Source: Thermoprotei archaeon (GTDB taxonomy: Archaea > Thermoproteota > Thermoprotei > Thermofilales > Thermofilaceae). From it: a stretch of DNA of 29,363 nt. Of the stretch, positions 7,480-14,202 are shown one piece after another (position 1 is the first letter of the stretch; each line of letters opens with the position of its first letter). Location of the stretch: assembly GCA_003649495.1 (NCBI GenBank), contig QMRZ01000004.1, positions 1 to 29,363 of the forward strand. The letters are read 5' to 3'. The position numbers and the translations under genes were made by a program. A model generated the notes under the pieces. The model was not told where the DNA came from. It was given only the letters and a program-made list of their open reading frames with translations, and ran no database searches.

Positions 7480-9051
7480 ATGACCACATTAGCTGTGGTT
7501 GGGGGTAAGATTCTCGAGGGCTTCGACGAGCGGGGAGAGCCTATCTGGCATGAAGGCATGCTAGTCGAGGATGGGCGAGTGACGTACCTGGGCCCTCATC
7601 CGGTGGAGAGGGGCGGGCCTGGAGTGAGGGTATTAGACCTCGATGGCAGGGTTGTACTGCCCGGGCTTGCTGATGCGCACATACATCTCCTCGGATTGGG
7701 GGCTAGCGCCTCTATGCTGGACTTAAGGAACGTTGAGTCGATAGAGGAACTCAAAAGGCTCGTAGCTGAGAGAGCGGCTGAACTGGAGGAGGGCGAGTGG
7801 ATCCTGGGGAGGGGCTGGGATCAGGAGAGGTTTAAGGAGGGTAAGTGGCCCACTAGGTGGGATCTGGACGAGGCAGCCCCCCTCAACCCAGTCCTCCTCA
7901 TTAGAGTGTGCGGTCACGTTGCTGTAGCCAATAGTCTAGCCCTGAGGTTAGCTGGAATAACGTCGTCTACGCCTGACCCCCCTGGAGGCGTCATAGATAG
8001 GGAGGAGGGGAGGATAACCGGCATCCTGAGGGAGTCGGCGATATCCCTAGTAGCTGACAAGGCTCGAGAAGCTCCTGCCAGGAGGGCCCTAGAGAGGGCC
8101 TTTAAGAGCCTTGTATCAGCTGGCATCACCTCCGTTCATGCAATGTCTGTTAGCGTGAGGGAGCTCAGAGCATTGGCTGAGCTATCGGCAGAGGGAGCGG
8201 TTCCAATAAGAGTCAGGGCTTACGTAGTCCCTGAAGCTGTTAGTGAGGCACAGTTAGTTAGCGAGTCGCCATACCTTAAGGTAGTGGGCTTAAAGGTGGT
8301 AATGGATGGGAGCTTTGGTGCTAGAACCGCAGCCCTGAGAGAGCCTTACTCTGATGACCCCGATAATTGCGGGCTGCTTTTGCTGGACAGGGGGAGGCTT
8401 AAAGCGATTATTAGGCTTGCTGAGAGAGCTGGGCTTCAGTTAGCGGCTCACGCGATAGGCGATCGAGCGCTGGAGGAACTCCTCAGTGCTGTGAGGGCGG
8501 GTGAGTGGGACGTTAGCGTCCGCGTTGAACACGCGTCTCTAACACCCCCAGACTTGTTAAGCGAAATGGAGGAGCTTGGGCTTGGAGTCGCGGCTCAACC
8601 ACGCTTCATCATAAGTGATTGGTGGATAGTTAGGAGGCTGGGGGCTGAGAGGTGTAAATGGGTATACGCTTTCAGGAGCATCCTATCTAGAGGTCTCATC
8701 CTGGCGTTTTCCTCCGATGCGCCGGTTGAGCCACATAGCCCCTGGGAGGGTGTGTACGCGGCGACGACGAGGGGGAGGTATGAGGGGGTAGAGCTGGCCA
8801 AGGTCAGCCCAGGCGAGGTAGTCACTGTGAAGGAGGCTATCTATGCATACACCGAGGCGCCAGCCAGATTGCTGGGGGAGAAGTTGGGGAGACTCAGCAC
8901 AGGTTATCCAGCGGACTTCGTAATACTCGATGGTGACCCGTTCGAAACGCCACCCCCCAGGCTCAGGCGGATGAGGGTTCTCGAGACGTATGTGGGGGGA
9001 GTTAGAGTATGGGGGTCAGCAAGCCCGCCGAGGCCTCACACCTCGGCGTAG
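7480..9051 (+). CDS. YtcJ-type amidohydrolase (Amidohydro_3 family)
   Basis: Metal-dependent hydrolase of 523 residues. The N-terminal beta-sandwich leads to the first metal motif ADAHIH (His67 and His69). Later metal ligands are visible in 'AAHAIGD' and 'RVEHAS', and the catalytic Asp in 'FSSDAPVEP' near 412. The protein then returns to the sandwich with 'GYPADFVILDGDPF'. Length and order match COG1574, whose members hydrolyse cyclic or acylated amides of mostly unknown nature. No signal peptide, so cytoplasmic. It is divergent from the aminotransferase gene. Its last codons form a perfect 8-bp hairpin. Confidence 0.9.
   Translation: MTTLAVVGGKILEGFDERGEPIWHEGMLVEDGRVTYLGPHPVERGGPGVRVLDLDGRVVLPGLADAHIHLLGLGASASMLDLRNVESIEELKRLVAERAAELEEGEWILGRGWDQERFKEGKWPTRWDLDEAAPLNPVLLIRVCGHVAVANSLALRLAGITSSTPDPPGGVIDREEGRITGILRESAISLVADKAREAPARRALERAFKSLVSAGITSVHAMSVSVRELRALAELSAEGAVPIRVRAYVVPEAVSEAQLVSESPYLKVVGLKVVMDGSFGARTAALREPYSDDPDNCGLLLLDRGRLKAIIRLAERAGLQLAAHAIGDRALEELLSAVRAGEWDVSVRVEHASLTPPDLLSEMEELGLGVAAQPRFIISDWWIVRRLGAERCKWVYAFRSILSRGLILAFSSDAPVEPHSPWEGVYAATTRGRYEGVELAKVSPGEVVTVKEAIYAYTEAPARLLGEKLGRLSTGYPADFVILDGDPFETPPPRLRRMRVLETYVGGVRVWGSASPPRPHTSA
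9026..9048 (+). terminator. hairpin at the end of the amidohydrolase gene
   Basis: CGCCGAGG (9026-9033) pairs perfectly with CCTCGGCG (9041-9048) around a 7-base loop, one base before the stop codon. It may act as an intrinsic termination or 3'-end processing signal. No T-tract follows, so the role is uncertain. Confidence 0.35.
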
Positions 9052-9146
9052 GCGTTGCTCATCACACCATTAACTGCTTCACACAGTAGGAATAAAGTTT
9101 GAAGGGGTTTCCTGAGGAAAATCGGCCGCCGAGCTTAGCTCTACAG

Positions 9147-10460
9147 CTAGAAGCTGGGGAGCTTCTGACTTATTACCTCTGGTAGGAGCTTGGGCGGATA
9201 CTCGCCTAGCCCCACTACCTTTACCTTGTTGCGAGGCCAGACAATGTCAACAGTCTTGCTCACCTCGTACTCTGCCGTGAAGCTGCCCCCCGGAGGCGCT
9301 CCTATTGCTACTCGCTCACCAGGCCTTAGCACTCTGCCTACCTTTAACTCTCCTCCCTCCCACTTGACGCTCTCAATCTTAATCACCTCATTCGAGATAT
9401 TCTCCAACACTAAGCCATCCTTCTCTTTCTCGACTTTCAGGTGGCTGGGTAACCTAAACTTGAAGCCGTGTATCCTAAGGGCGAGCCTTGGATATCCCGG
9501 CTCCTCACTACACCCCTTAAACCTGGTTATAGCTTGAAGCCTATAGCTGACATCGTAGAGTAGCAGGTAGTTAGATGAGTACTCCCTCAAAATGCCCTGA
9601 TACATCTTTTCCTCACCATCTATGTCGGTGACACGCACAGTCAATAGCCTGCCAATACTATTCTCAAGAAAGGGGTCATATGTGGCTCCTACCACGCCTA
9701 TGGCCTTCTTCTCCATCTCGGCCAGCCCCTTCTTCAGCTCTGGAGCTAGTGGAGTAGCCAGCGTCGACGTAGTCTTCACCGTTAGAGATGCCAACTTATC
9801 CTTTACGAAGGCGAGCGCATTGTAGATCTTCCTGGCCAGCACCCGTAGTGGCGACGGGTGAAATAATCTTCTCAGCTCCTTCCTCCTCTTCTCAACCTCC
9901 TTTTCCTCTAGGAAATCTCTGAAGAGCATTATAGCCTTAAGATTTCCCAGCTCGCTTGCATACACCTTCCTTGAGACTAGCGATGGAGGCTGCCAGGGGT
10001 CATGCCTTACGTGGTTAAGCTCGAAGTCCTGTGGAACTAGTCCCCTAGCCTTGAATTCTCTCAGTAGCTTCTCAGCCTCCCTGCGGAACTTTTCCTCTCC
10101 AGTCTCGCCATAGCTCCTCATCAGGAATGATATGAGGGAGAGGGGGTTCTCAACATTCTCGGGTGGGAAGTACACTTCGAAGCCTCCTCCCCCCCTGGGC
10201 GGTATTGCCACCTTGCCGTAGAATGCCTCGTCGCCCACGACGACGAGGGCTCGCCTACCCTCTATGATTTTGAGCACTCTGTCCTTCGAGAACCACTCGG
10301 CTATCCCGTATATAATAGACAGAGCAGCGGCTATTGCGACTAGGTACGCTAAGGTGTAGATTAGGCTTATCGTGCCCGGCGGCAATAGCTGCTCTAGGGA
10401 CGTTAGGTCCTGGAGGCACACGTTATTAACCTGTAGAGGCACTTGATGCATGTGTCCCAT
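9147..10460 (-). CDS. membrane-anchored hypothetical protein, 437 residues
   Basis: I do not recognise a family. One hydrophobic helix lies near residues 29-52, preceded by an uncharged N-terminus and followed by Lys/Arg-rich sequence, so the large C-terminal part is probably cytoplasmic. Behind the helix come a beta-rich segment with a Gly run (near 88-95), a charged helical region (110-215) and a long beta-rich C-terminal half (250-435). No catalytic motif is seen. The ATG at 10460 follows GAGG by 4 bases; an ATG at 10451 is possible. It is divergent from the lipoate ligase genes and overlaps the first of them by 15 bases. Confidence 0.7.
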   Translation of the reverse strand: MGHMHQVPLQVNNVCLQDLTSLEQLLPPGTISLIYTLAYLVAIAAALSIIYGIAEWFSKDRVLKIIEGRRALVVVGDEAFYGKVAIPPRGGGGFEVYFPPENVENPLSLISFLMRSYGETGEEKFRREAEKLLREFKARGLVPQDFELNHVRHDPWQPPSLVSRKVYASELGNLKAIMLFRDFLEEKEVEKRRKELRRLFHPSPLRVLARKIYNALAFVKDKLASLTVKTTSTLATPLAPELKKGLAEMEKKAIGVVGATYDPFLENSIGRLLTVRVTDIDGEEKMYQGILREYSSNYLLLYDVSYRLQAITRFKGCSEEPGYPRLALRIHGFKFRLPSHLKVEKEKDGLVLENISNEVIKIESVKWEGGELKVGRVLRPGERVAIGAPPGGSFTAEYEVSKTVDIVWPRNKVKVVGLGEYPPKLLPEVISQKLPSF

Positions 10461-10757
10461 AGCCTCGCCTATGAGGCCGTGAAGAAGGCCCGTAAAGGGC
10501 TTATAAGAGTTAAGATAGTAGTCGACGAGCGCTCCCGTAGAATAGCTGACGTGCGGATTACTGGCGACTTCTTCATGTACCCGGAGGATGCCTTGTGGAA
10601 GCTTGAAGACGAGCTTAGAGGAGCCGCGCTAGACGCGAGTGAGGTGACGGCAAAGGTCAGGAGGGCATTAGAGGGAGTGAGGCTCGTGGGCTCAACGCCT
10701 GAAGACTTTACTGAAGCAGTGCTGGCGGCATTGCGTGGCGCGGGGGTGAGAGAATGA
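10446..10757 (+). CDS. lplB: lipoate-protein ligase accessory (C-terminal) domain subunit, LplB-type
   Basis: A 103-residue protein corresponding to the C-terminal accessory domain of bacterial LplA. It has the typical run 'GLIRVKIVVD', a Val-Arg-Ile-Thr-Gly-Asp-Phe-Phe strand and 'PEDALWKLEDEL'. In archaea such as Thermoplasma this domain is a separate protein that LplA needs to activate lipoate with ATP. Its stop overlaps the lplA start by 4 bases (ATGA), so the two are translationally coupled. The ATG at 10446 follows AGAGG by 6 bases; a TTG at 10443 and a GTG at 10452 are alternatives. Confidence 0.85.
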   Translation: MHVSHSLAYEAVKKARKGLIRVKIVVDERSRRIADVRITGDFFMYPEDALWKLEDELRGAALDASEVTAKVRRALEGVRLVGSTPEDFTEAVLAALRGAGVRE

Positions 10758-11566
10758 GAGAACTCAGGGTACTGCTCTACGAAACGCCGCATGACCCCTA
10801 CATGAACCTAGCTTTCGAGGAAGCCTTCACCAGAGTCAGGGCGGCTGACCTGACATGTGATACTCTGAGGATCTGGAGAAATGATAGGGCGGTAGTCATA
10901 GGCTACTTCCAGGAGGCTGGAGCTGAGGTGAAGTTAGCCGAGGCCGAGAAGCTGGGGATCAGGGTAGTCCGCAGGTTTACTGGTGGAGGAGCAGTCTACC
11001 ACGATCTTGGAAACATTAACTTCGCACTCGCTATTAAGGCGGAGGGAGTCAAGGATCCCATCAGTTACCTGTACTCCTACCTGATAGGCGGAGCTCTCAG
11101 GGCTCTCAAACTACTAGGAGCTTCGCCAAGGCTCGAGAACGTGAACGACATAGTAGTGAATCAAAGGAAGGTTTCAGGCGTGGCAGCTAGCACTAGGTGG
11201 GGAGTATACTTCTTACACGGCTGCATCCTAGTAAACGCCGACCTCACAGCCCTGGCTAAAGTACTTAGAGTCCCTAAGGAGAAGTTGAGGGATAAGGGGG
11301 TCTCAGAGGTGAAATACAGAGTAGCAAACCTAAGCGAAGTCTTGGGAAGAGAGCTGAGCTACCGTGAACTTGTAAAAGCCCTGGTTAAGGGGTATGAAGA
11401 GCTTCTAAAAGCCGAGAGCTATGTAGACCTGCCATCTAAGGAGGAAGTGAGGGTAGCTCAGCTACTCTACGAGTACAAGTACTCGAGGAACGAGTGGAAC
11501 CTATATAGAGCACCTCACTCGGCATTTAAAAACCTGGAAGAGAAGCTCAAAGAAATATTAGCGTAG
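10754..11566 (+). CDS. lplA: lipoate-protein ligase A, catalytic subunit
   Basis: Catalytic domain of lipoate-protein ligase, 270 residues. It transfers lipoate, through lipoyl-AMP, to the lysine of lipoyl domains such as GcvH or E2 proteins. The adenylate-binding motif RRFTGGGAVYHD is at about 73-84 and the catalytic lysine is in NQRKVSG near Lys139. The C-terminal accessory domain is absent from this chain because it is encoded by the gene just upstream. No lipoylated acceptor gene lies in this window. The last 9 bases overlap the end of a convergent gene remnant. Confidence 0.92.
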   Translation: MRELRVLLYETPHDPYMNLAFEEAFTRVRAADLTCDTLRIWRNDRAVVIGYFQEAGAEVKLAEAEKLGIRVVRRFTGGGAVYHDLGNINFALAIKAEGVKDPISYLYSYLIGGALRALKLLGASPRLENVNDIVVNQRKVSGVAASTRWGVYFLHGCILVNADLTALAKVLRVPKEKLRDKGVSEVKYRVANLSEVLGRELSYRELVKALVKGYEELLKAESYVDLPSKEEVRVAQLLYEYKYSRNEWNLYRAPHSAFKNLEEKLKEILA

Positions 11567-11836
11567 AGCACAGTCATATTCCAATCCGATACCTGCCGTA
11601 AAATACTCGCCTCTCATTTCCCCAGGGAAAACTCGTATGACCAAGCAGGCGTCCAGGAGAAGAGTAGCCTCCCGACCAGCCTCTAACCCCAGATTCATCA
11701 TAGGTAAATTATCGCTCAGACTCGGAAATGCTACCTCATGAATATCTGAGATTATTACGCAGTTTAGTGGAGGTACAACTTCGCTTCTACCGATTAATCT
11801 GGCAATAAAATCAAGGATTTCGCTGATTTTCGGGTT
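11558..11836 (-). pseudogene. 5'-truncated gene remnant, unknown family
   Basis: On the minus strand the frame is open for 92 codons between a stop at 11837-11839 and the TAA at 11558-11560. The peptide is well composed and protein-like (for example 'EVAFPSLSDNLPMMNLGLEA' and 'GEYFTAGIGLEY'), but no ATG, GTG or TTG occurs before codon 47 or so. It therefore looks like the C-terminal part of a gene whose 5' end has been lost, possibly when the island to the right was inserted. I do not recognise the family. A repeat copy (11746-11771) lies within it. Starting at the internal ATG pair would leave about 46 residues. Confidence 0.5.
11746..11771. repeat. left copy of a 26-base direct repeat, candidate attachment site
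   Basis: The core GAGATTATTACGCAGTTTAG (11748-11767) recurs exactly at 13484-13503. With flanking bases the match is 24 of 26. Here it lies inside an antisense gene remnant; the other copy encodes the end of a winged-helix protein on the plus strand. Shared protein ancestry therefore does not explain the identity. Confidence 0.5.
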
Positions 11837-11985
11837 TTAAGATATGGGGGAGAGTTAAACGTGAATTCCGACGCAATGACAATCAGTGAGTTTCACAGAA
11901 AATATAGAAGTACACTAAGGGGCCAGCACGCAATGCTCCACCTAGCTATCACCCAAATTCCTGGTGGTAGCTGGCAAGAGCCTAA

Positions 11986-12228
11986 TTCCTGGCCTACGTG
12001 GCCGACGACCCCGAGGCGGCGGTCAAGAGGATAAAGACGTGGTGTAGGAGGTTCCTAGGCTACAACACCCACGCGCTGAGGTACGCCTTCATAGGCTACA
12101 TGGCTAGGAGGGGGGTAGCAGCCCAGCTAGTCGCTAGGATAACTGGCCACGTTAAGCTAGACTACATCCTCCACTACACGCAGAGGGTGAGGGCTGAGGA
12201 GATCCTTGAGAAGATCAATCTGAGCTAG
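11986..12228 (+). pseudogene. C-terminal fragment of an archaeal tyrosine recombinase (SSV/pNOB8-like integrase)
   Basis: The frame opens just after a TAA at 11983 and encodes about 80 residues. They carry the C-terminal catalytic box of tyrosine recombinases: Asn-Thr-His-Ala-Leu-Arg (the HxxR), 'ITGH' (the second His) and 'LDYILHYTQ' with the nucleophilic Tyr. The first catalytic Arg, the Lys and the whole N-terminal domain are missing, so it cannot act alone. It is either decayed or the IntC half produced when an SSV-type element integrates through its own int gene. No N-terminal half was found in the window. It converges on a small operon, overlapping its last gene by 14 bases. A GTG at 11998 could start a short product. 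Confidence 0.75.
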
Positions 12229-12517
12229 CCGCGTGCTCCTCTGGGTATATTATCTTGAATGGGTCTACGCCCCTCTCCCTGAGTAGCTCCTTCCACTCTA
12301 TAAGGTCGTCTAAGGCCTCTACAGGGTCTACTGGGAGCTCCAGCTTCCCCTCCTCCACGTAAAGCCATAGAGCTCTCAGGCCCCCGTAGGGCCTATACTT
12401 CTCCTCAAGCTCCCTAAGCCTCTCCTCTGGGCTTACCTTCTTCTCCCCCTCTTCCTTCTTCTCGCCCCACTTAAGATTCGTTTTAAGCCGCGAGATAACT
12501 CCGACCATAATACCCAT
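12215..12517 (-). CDS. small acidic hypothetical protein of the island
   Basis: Unrecognised protein of 100 residues (97 if the ATG at 12508 is used; that start has GGAGATGG about 5 bases upstream). A Lys/Glu-rich N-terminal stretch leads to a probable helix 'SPEERLRELEEKY' and a mixed acidic domain ending 'DPFKIIYPEE'. No Cys or membrane segment. Its first 76-85 bases overlap the end of the upstream arginine-rich gene in another frame, an overlap length typical of viruses and plasmids. It is the third gene of a leftward operon. Confidence 0.6.
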   Translation of the reverse strand: MGIMVGVISRLKTNLKWGEKKEEGEKKVSPEERLRELEEKYRPYGGLRALWLYVEEGKLELPVDPVEALDDLIEWKELLRERGVDPFKIIYPEEHAASSD

Positions 12518-12771
12518 CTCCGCCTACCGTTCAGGAACTCCACTATATGAAGCTTCCATCTTCCAAAGTGGACGTGAAAGACATTCCGCAGCCTAGGCGC
12601 TCTGCCATACCTCCTCCTGAACCAGGAGGCATTCCCCCTCCTAATGACCTCATCGTGGTAGTTCACGCCTAGTAGAAGCCTACGCCCCCAGAAAATCCTG
12701 AAGTAAAAATAGCTCTTAACCCTCCTCAAGACCACCCTTAAGCGCCCCAGCCTAAAGCCCCGCTTCCTCAT
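12433..12771 (-). CDS. arginine-rich basic protein of the island
   Basis: Unrecognised 112-residue protein with 31 arginines. A basic N-terminal third contains an aromatic patch (YFYFRIFWG), followed by 'GVNYHDEVIRRGNASWFRRR', a His-rich strand (VFHVHFGRWKLHIVEF) and an arginine-rich tail. The composition suggests nucleic-acid binding or a virion/DNA-packaging role; that is inference. The start codon overlaps the stop of the preceding gene (ATGA), which supports cotranscription and translational coupling. The 3' end overlaps the next gene by 76-85 bases. Confidence 0.6.
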   Translation of the reverse strand: MRKRGFRLGRLRVVLRRVKSYFYFRIFWGRRLLLGVNYHDEVIRRGNASWFRRRYGRAPRLRNVFHVHFGRWKLHIVEFLNGRRRWVLWSELSRGLKRILSGARRRKRGRRR

Positions 12772-13103
12772 GGCTGGAGCAGCCTGACTATGTGGCCACA
12801 GTAGATGCAGCGCATCACCCTTATCCCATGAATCTCGTCCTCAAACACCTCCTCTCTAGTGAGCTCCCCGTGCTCCTCACAGATTGCCACGTATCGCTCT
12901 TCTTTAGGCTGCTCCTCAAGACTGGGGCCTCCATCGCTCTCGGTAGCCTCCACCACAGCCTCTGAGCCTCCCCCAGCCACCGCCTTAGCCTCGACTTTTC
13001 GACACTTCTTCCCTTTTCCTCTCTTAGCCTCCTCAAGCGTCAGCTCACCCTTCCTATACTTCTCGAGGATTAGGCTGGCCTGCTCGACCGGCATTCCCAG
13101 CAC
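12768..13103 (-). CDS. small protein with a C-terminal zinc-finger-like motif
   Basis: Unrecognised 111-residue protein, first gene of the leftward operon. The N-terminal 30 residues look helical (QASLILEKYRKGELTLEEAK), the middle is a low-complexity Ala/Glu/Gly linker, and the C-terminus has Cys75, His78, Cys99, Cys102 and His104 in a CxxH...CxxCxH arrangement typical of a zinc-binding finger. The GTG at 13103 follows GGTGA by 4 bases; an ATG at 13094 is possible. A palindrome containing a TATA box (13149-13164) lies upstream, and a winged-helix regulator is divergent, so regulation by that protein is likely. Confidence 0.65.
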   Translation of the reverse strand: MLGMPVEQASLILEKYRKGELTLEEAKRGKGKKCRKVEAKAVAGGGSEAVVEATESDGGPSLEEQPKEERYVAICEEHGELTREEVFEDEIHGIRVMRCIYCGHIVRLLQP

Positions 13104-13148
13104 CTTTTCACCTTGATCTCAGTCTCGGATCGTTTTACTGAGTAACAC

Positions 13149-13164
13149 AACATATAAATATGTT
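13149..13164. promoter_or_regulatory. palindromic operator over a TATA box
   Basis: AACATAT and ATATGTT form a perfect 7-base inverted repeat around two A residues. The repeat contains a TATA-like core and is about 54 bases upstream of the leftward operon start. A dimeric winged-helix protein bound here would block TBP. The divergent regulator gene at 13244 is the obvious candidate. Confidence 0.5.
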
Positions 13165-13209
13165 TTCTTATATACACTATTGGTTAAGTCAACATTCTAC
13201 TTGATTACA

Positions 13210-13217
13210 CTTAAATA
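13210..13217 (+). promoter_or_regulatory. TATA box for the winged-helix regulator
   Basis: CTTAAATA is centred about 30 bases before the ATG at 13244, consistent with a very short leader. Confidence 0.45.
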
Positions 13218-13243
13218 ATGTGATTTCCTGAGGAACTCAGGGT

Positions 13244-13513
13244 ATGAGGATGCGAGAAAAGCACCGCGATGTTCACGTTGCATATGAAATCCTCGAGGCA
13301 ATAAGGAAGAGGCAGATAGCCACTGTACGCCAGGTCATAAAAGACACTGGCCTATCCTCTAGAACTGTAGTCGATTACGTTAGATGGCTGGAGGAGAAGG
13401 GCTGGATTATCTCGCAGCTAGTGGGTAGGAGTAAGCTCATGATGCTCACAGATGAGGGAGAAGCGATCCTAGAGAAATTAGCCGAGATTATTACGCAGTT
13501 TAGGGGACGCTAA
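13244..13513 (+). CDS. winged-helix DNA-binding protein
   Basis: A transcriptional regulator of 89 residues. The helix-turn-helix is near residues 24-48 ('IATVRQVIKDTGLSSRTVVDY'-like, with Leu-Ser-Ser-Arg-Thr in the recognition helix). A wing follows (GWIISQLVGRSKLMMLTDEG), then a short C-terminal helix likely to dimerise. Its type resembles small archaeal viral and plasmid regulators. It is divergent from the three-gene island operon with a palindrome between them, so it probably controls that operon and itself. Its last codons and stop lie in the right copy of the direct repeat and in a perfect 8-base inverted repeat. Confidence 0.8.
   Translation: MRMREKHRDVHVAYEILEAIRKRQIATVRQVIKDTGLSSRTVVDYVRWLEEKGWIISQLVGRSKLMMLTDEGEAILEKLAEIITQFRGR
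13482..13507. repeat. right copy of the 26-base direct repeat
   Basis: It matches 11746-11771 at 24 of 26 positions, including 20 in a row. The two copies are 1736 bases apart and enclose the integrase fragment, the three-gene operon and the regulator. Confidence 0.5.
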
Positions 13514-13518
13514 ACTGC
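13495..13518. repeat. inverted repeat at the island's right edge
   Basis: GCAGTTTA (13495-13502) and TAAACTGC (13511-13518) are perfect inverted arms around 8 bases. Two arms with a 6-8 base spacer are the layout of a tyrosine-recombinase core site. It could equally be a terminator hairpin over the regulator's stop codon. Confidence 0.4.
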
Positions 13519-13843
13519 ATCCCCCTCCTAAGTTCTCTGCATTTCCTTGTAGCTGGCTAAGTTTTACTGATGGCGGGTTCAGCAGGTGTTCTATGGAGTG
13601 ATAATGTCTTAAGCCTATGAAAATGTGGGAATTTCTTGTTGCAGGCATGGAGTGATGAAGTGGGGACGAACAGTCCTCAACAACTCCTCGTTAAACGCTG
13701 TAGGGGAGCGTCGCGGCTAGCCCTCACTCTGCCTCTAATACTCTTTTTAAGGGTTAGAGGAGCGGGTTTAGTCCATGGGACTAGATACGTCAGCGAGGGC
13801 GCGGGGGAGTTGTAAAAATGGTTGAGATTGGAAAATACTGTGA
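13519..13843. other. 325-base stretch without a recognisable gene
   Basis: No convincing reading frame on either strand. It holds a T-rich TATA-like element (TTTTTAAGG near 13743-13751) pointing right, with no gene in reach. Two similar short segments, ATGGAGTGATAATG and ATGGAGTGATGAAG, lie near 13590 and 13650. These resemble box C of C/D guide RNAs, but no box D (CTGA) is suitably placed after them. Confidence 0.4.
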
Positions 13844-14170
13844 TTATTCTACCCTTGTTCCTGGCGGTACTTCTCTTTCGGGGATTATTAGAACGGGCTT
13901 CCCATCCTCTACGGCTGCCAAGAGCATGCCCTGGGAAACTAAGCCCATGATGACTTTAGGCTTGAGGTTAGCTACAACCACTACCTCCTTGCCTATCAGC
14001 TCGCTGGGGTCATAGTACTCTGCTAAGCCAGCAACTAGCTGCCTAGTCTCCCCTCCCAAGTCGACTTTGAGCAGGAGCAGCTTCCTAGCTCTCTTGACTC
14101 TCTCAGCAGCTACTATCCTCCCCACCCTGAGGTCGAGGCGCTTGAACTCCTCGAACGATACCTCTCCCAC
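13844..14170 (-). CDS. tRNA-binding OB-fold protein, MetRS beta-subunit-like
   Basis: A 108-residue protein of the tRNA-binding-domain family (MetRS C-terminal domain, EMAPII, CsaA). It shows the family pattern 'FEEFKRLDLRVGRIVAAE', 'LLLKVDLGG', 'RQLVAGLAEYY', 'VVVVANLKPKVIMGL' and 'SQGMLLAA'. In many archaea this domain is a separate beta subunit of methionyl-tRNA synthetase; that function is inferred. The GTG at 14170 gives the normal family length and lies 28 bases from a TATA box on this strand. The GTG at 14191 and ATG at 14251 would add unrelated N-terminal residues and overlap the upstream protease gene. Confidence 0.85.
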   Translation of the reverse strand: MGEVSFEEFKRLDLRVGRIVAAERVKRARKLLLLKVDLGGETRQLVAGLAEYYDPSELIGKEVVVVANLKPKVIMGLVSQGMLLAAVEDGKPVLIIPEREVPPGTRVE

Positions 14171-14193
14171 GCCCCAACTACCTTGAGCCACTG

Positions 14194-14202
14194 TATTTAA
14201 AC
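14194..14202 (-). promoter_or_regulatory. TATA box overlapping the stop codon of the protease gene
   Basis: On the minus strand GTTTAAATA is centred 28 bases before the GTG at 14170. The TAA stop of the upstream CPBP gene (14197-14199) is part of it, so promoter and stop share bases. Confidence 0.5.

Noticed and set aside
13585..13670. C/D box guide RNA
   Set aside because: Two box C-like sequences occur, but no box D follows at a suitable distance.
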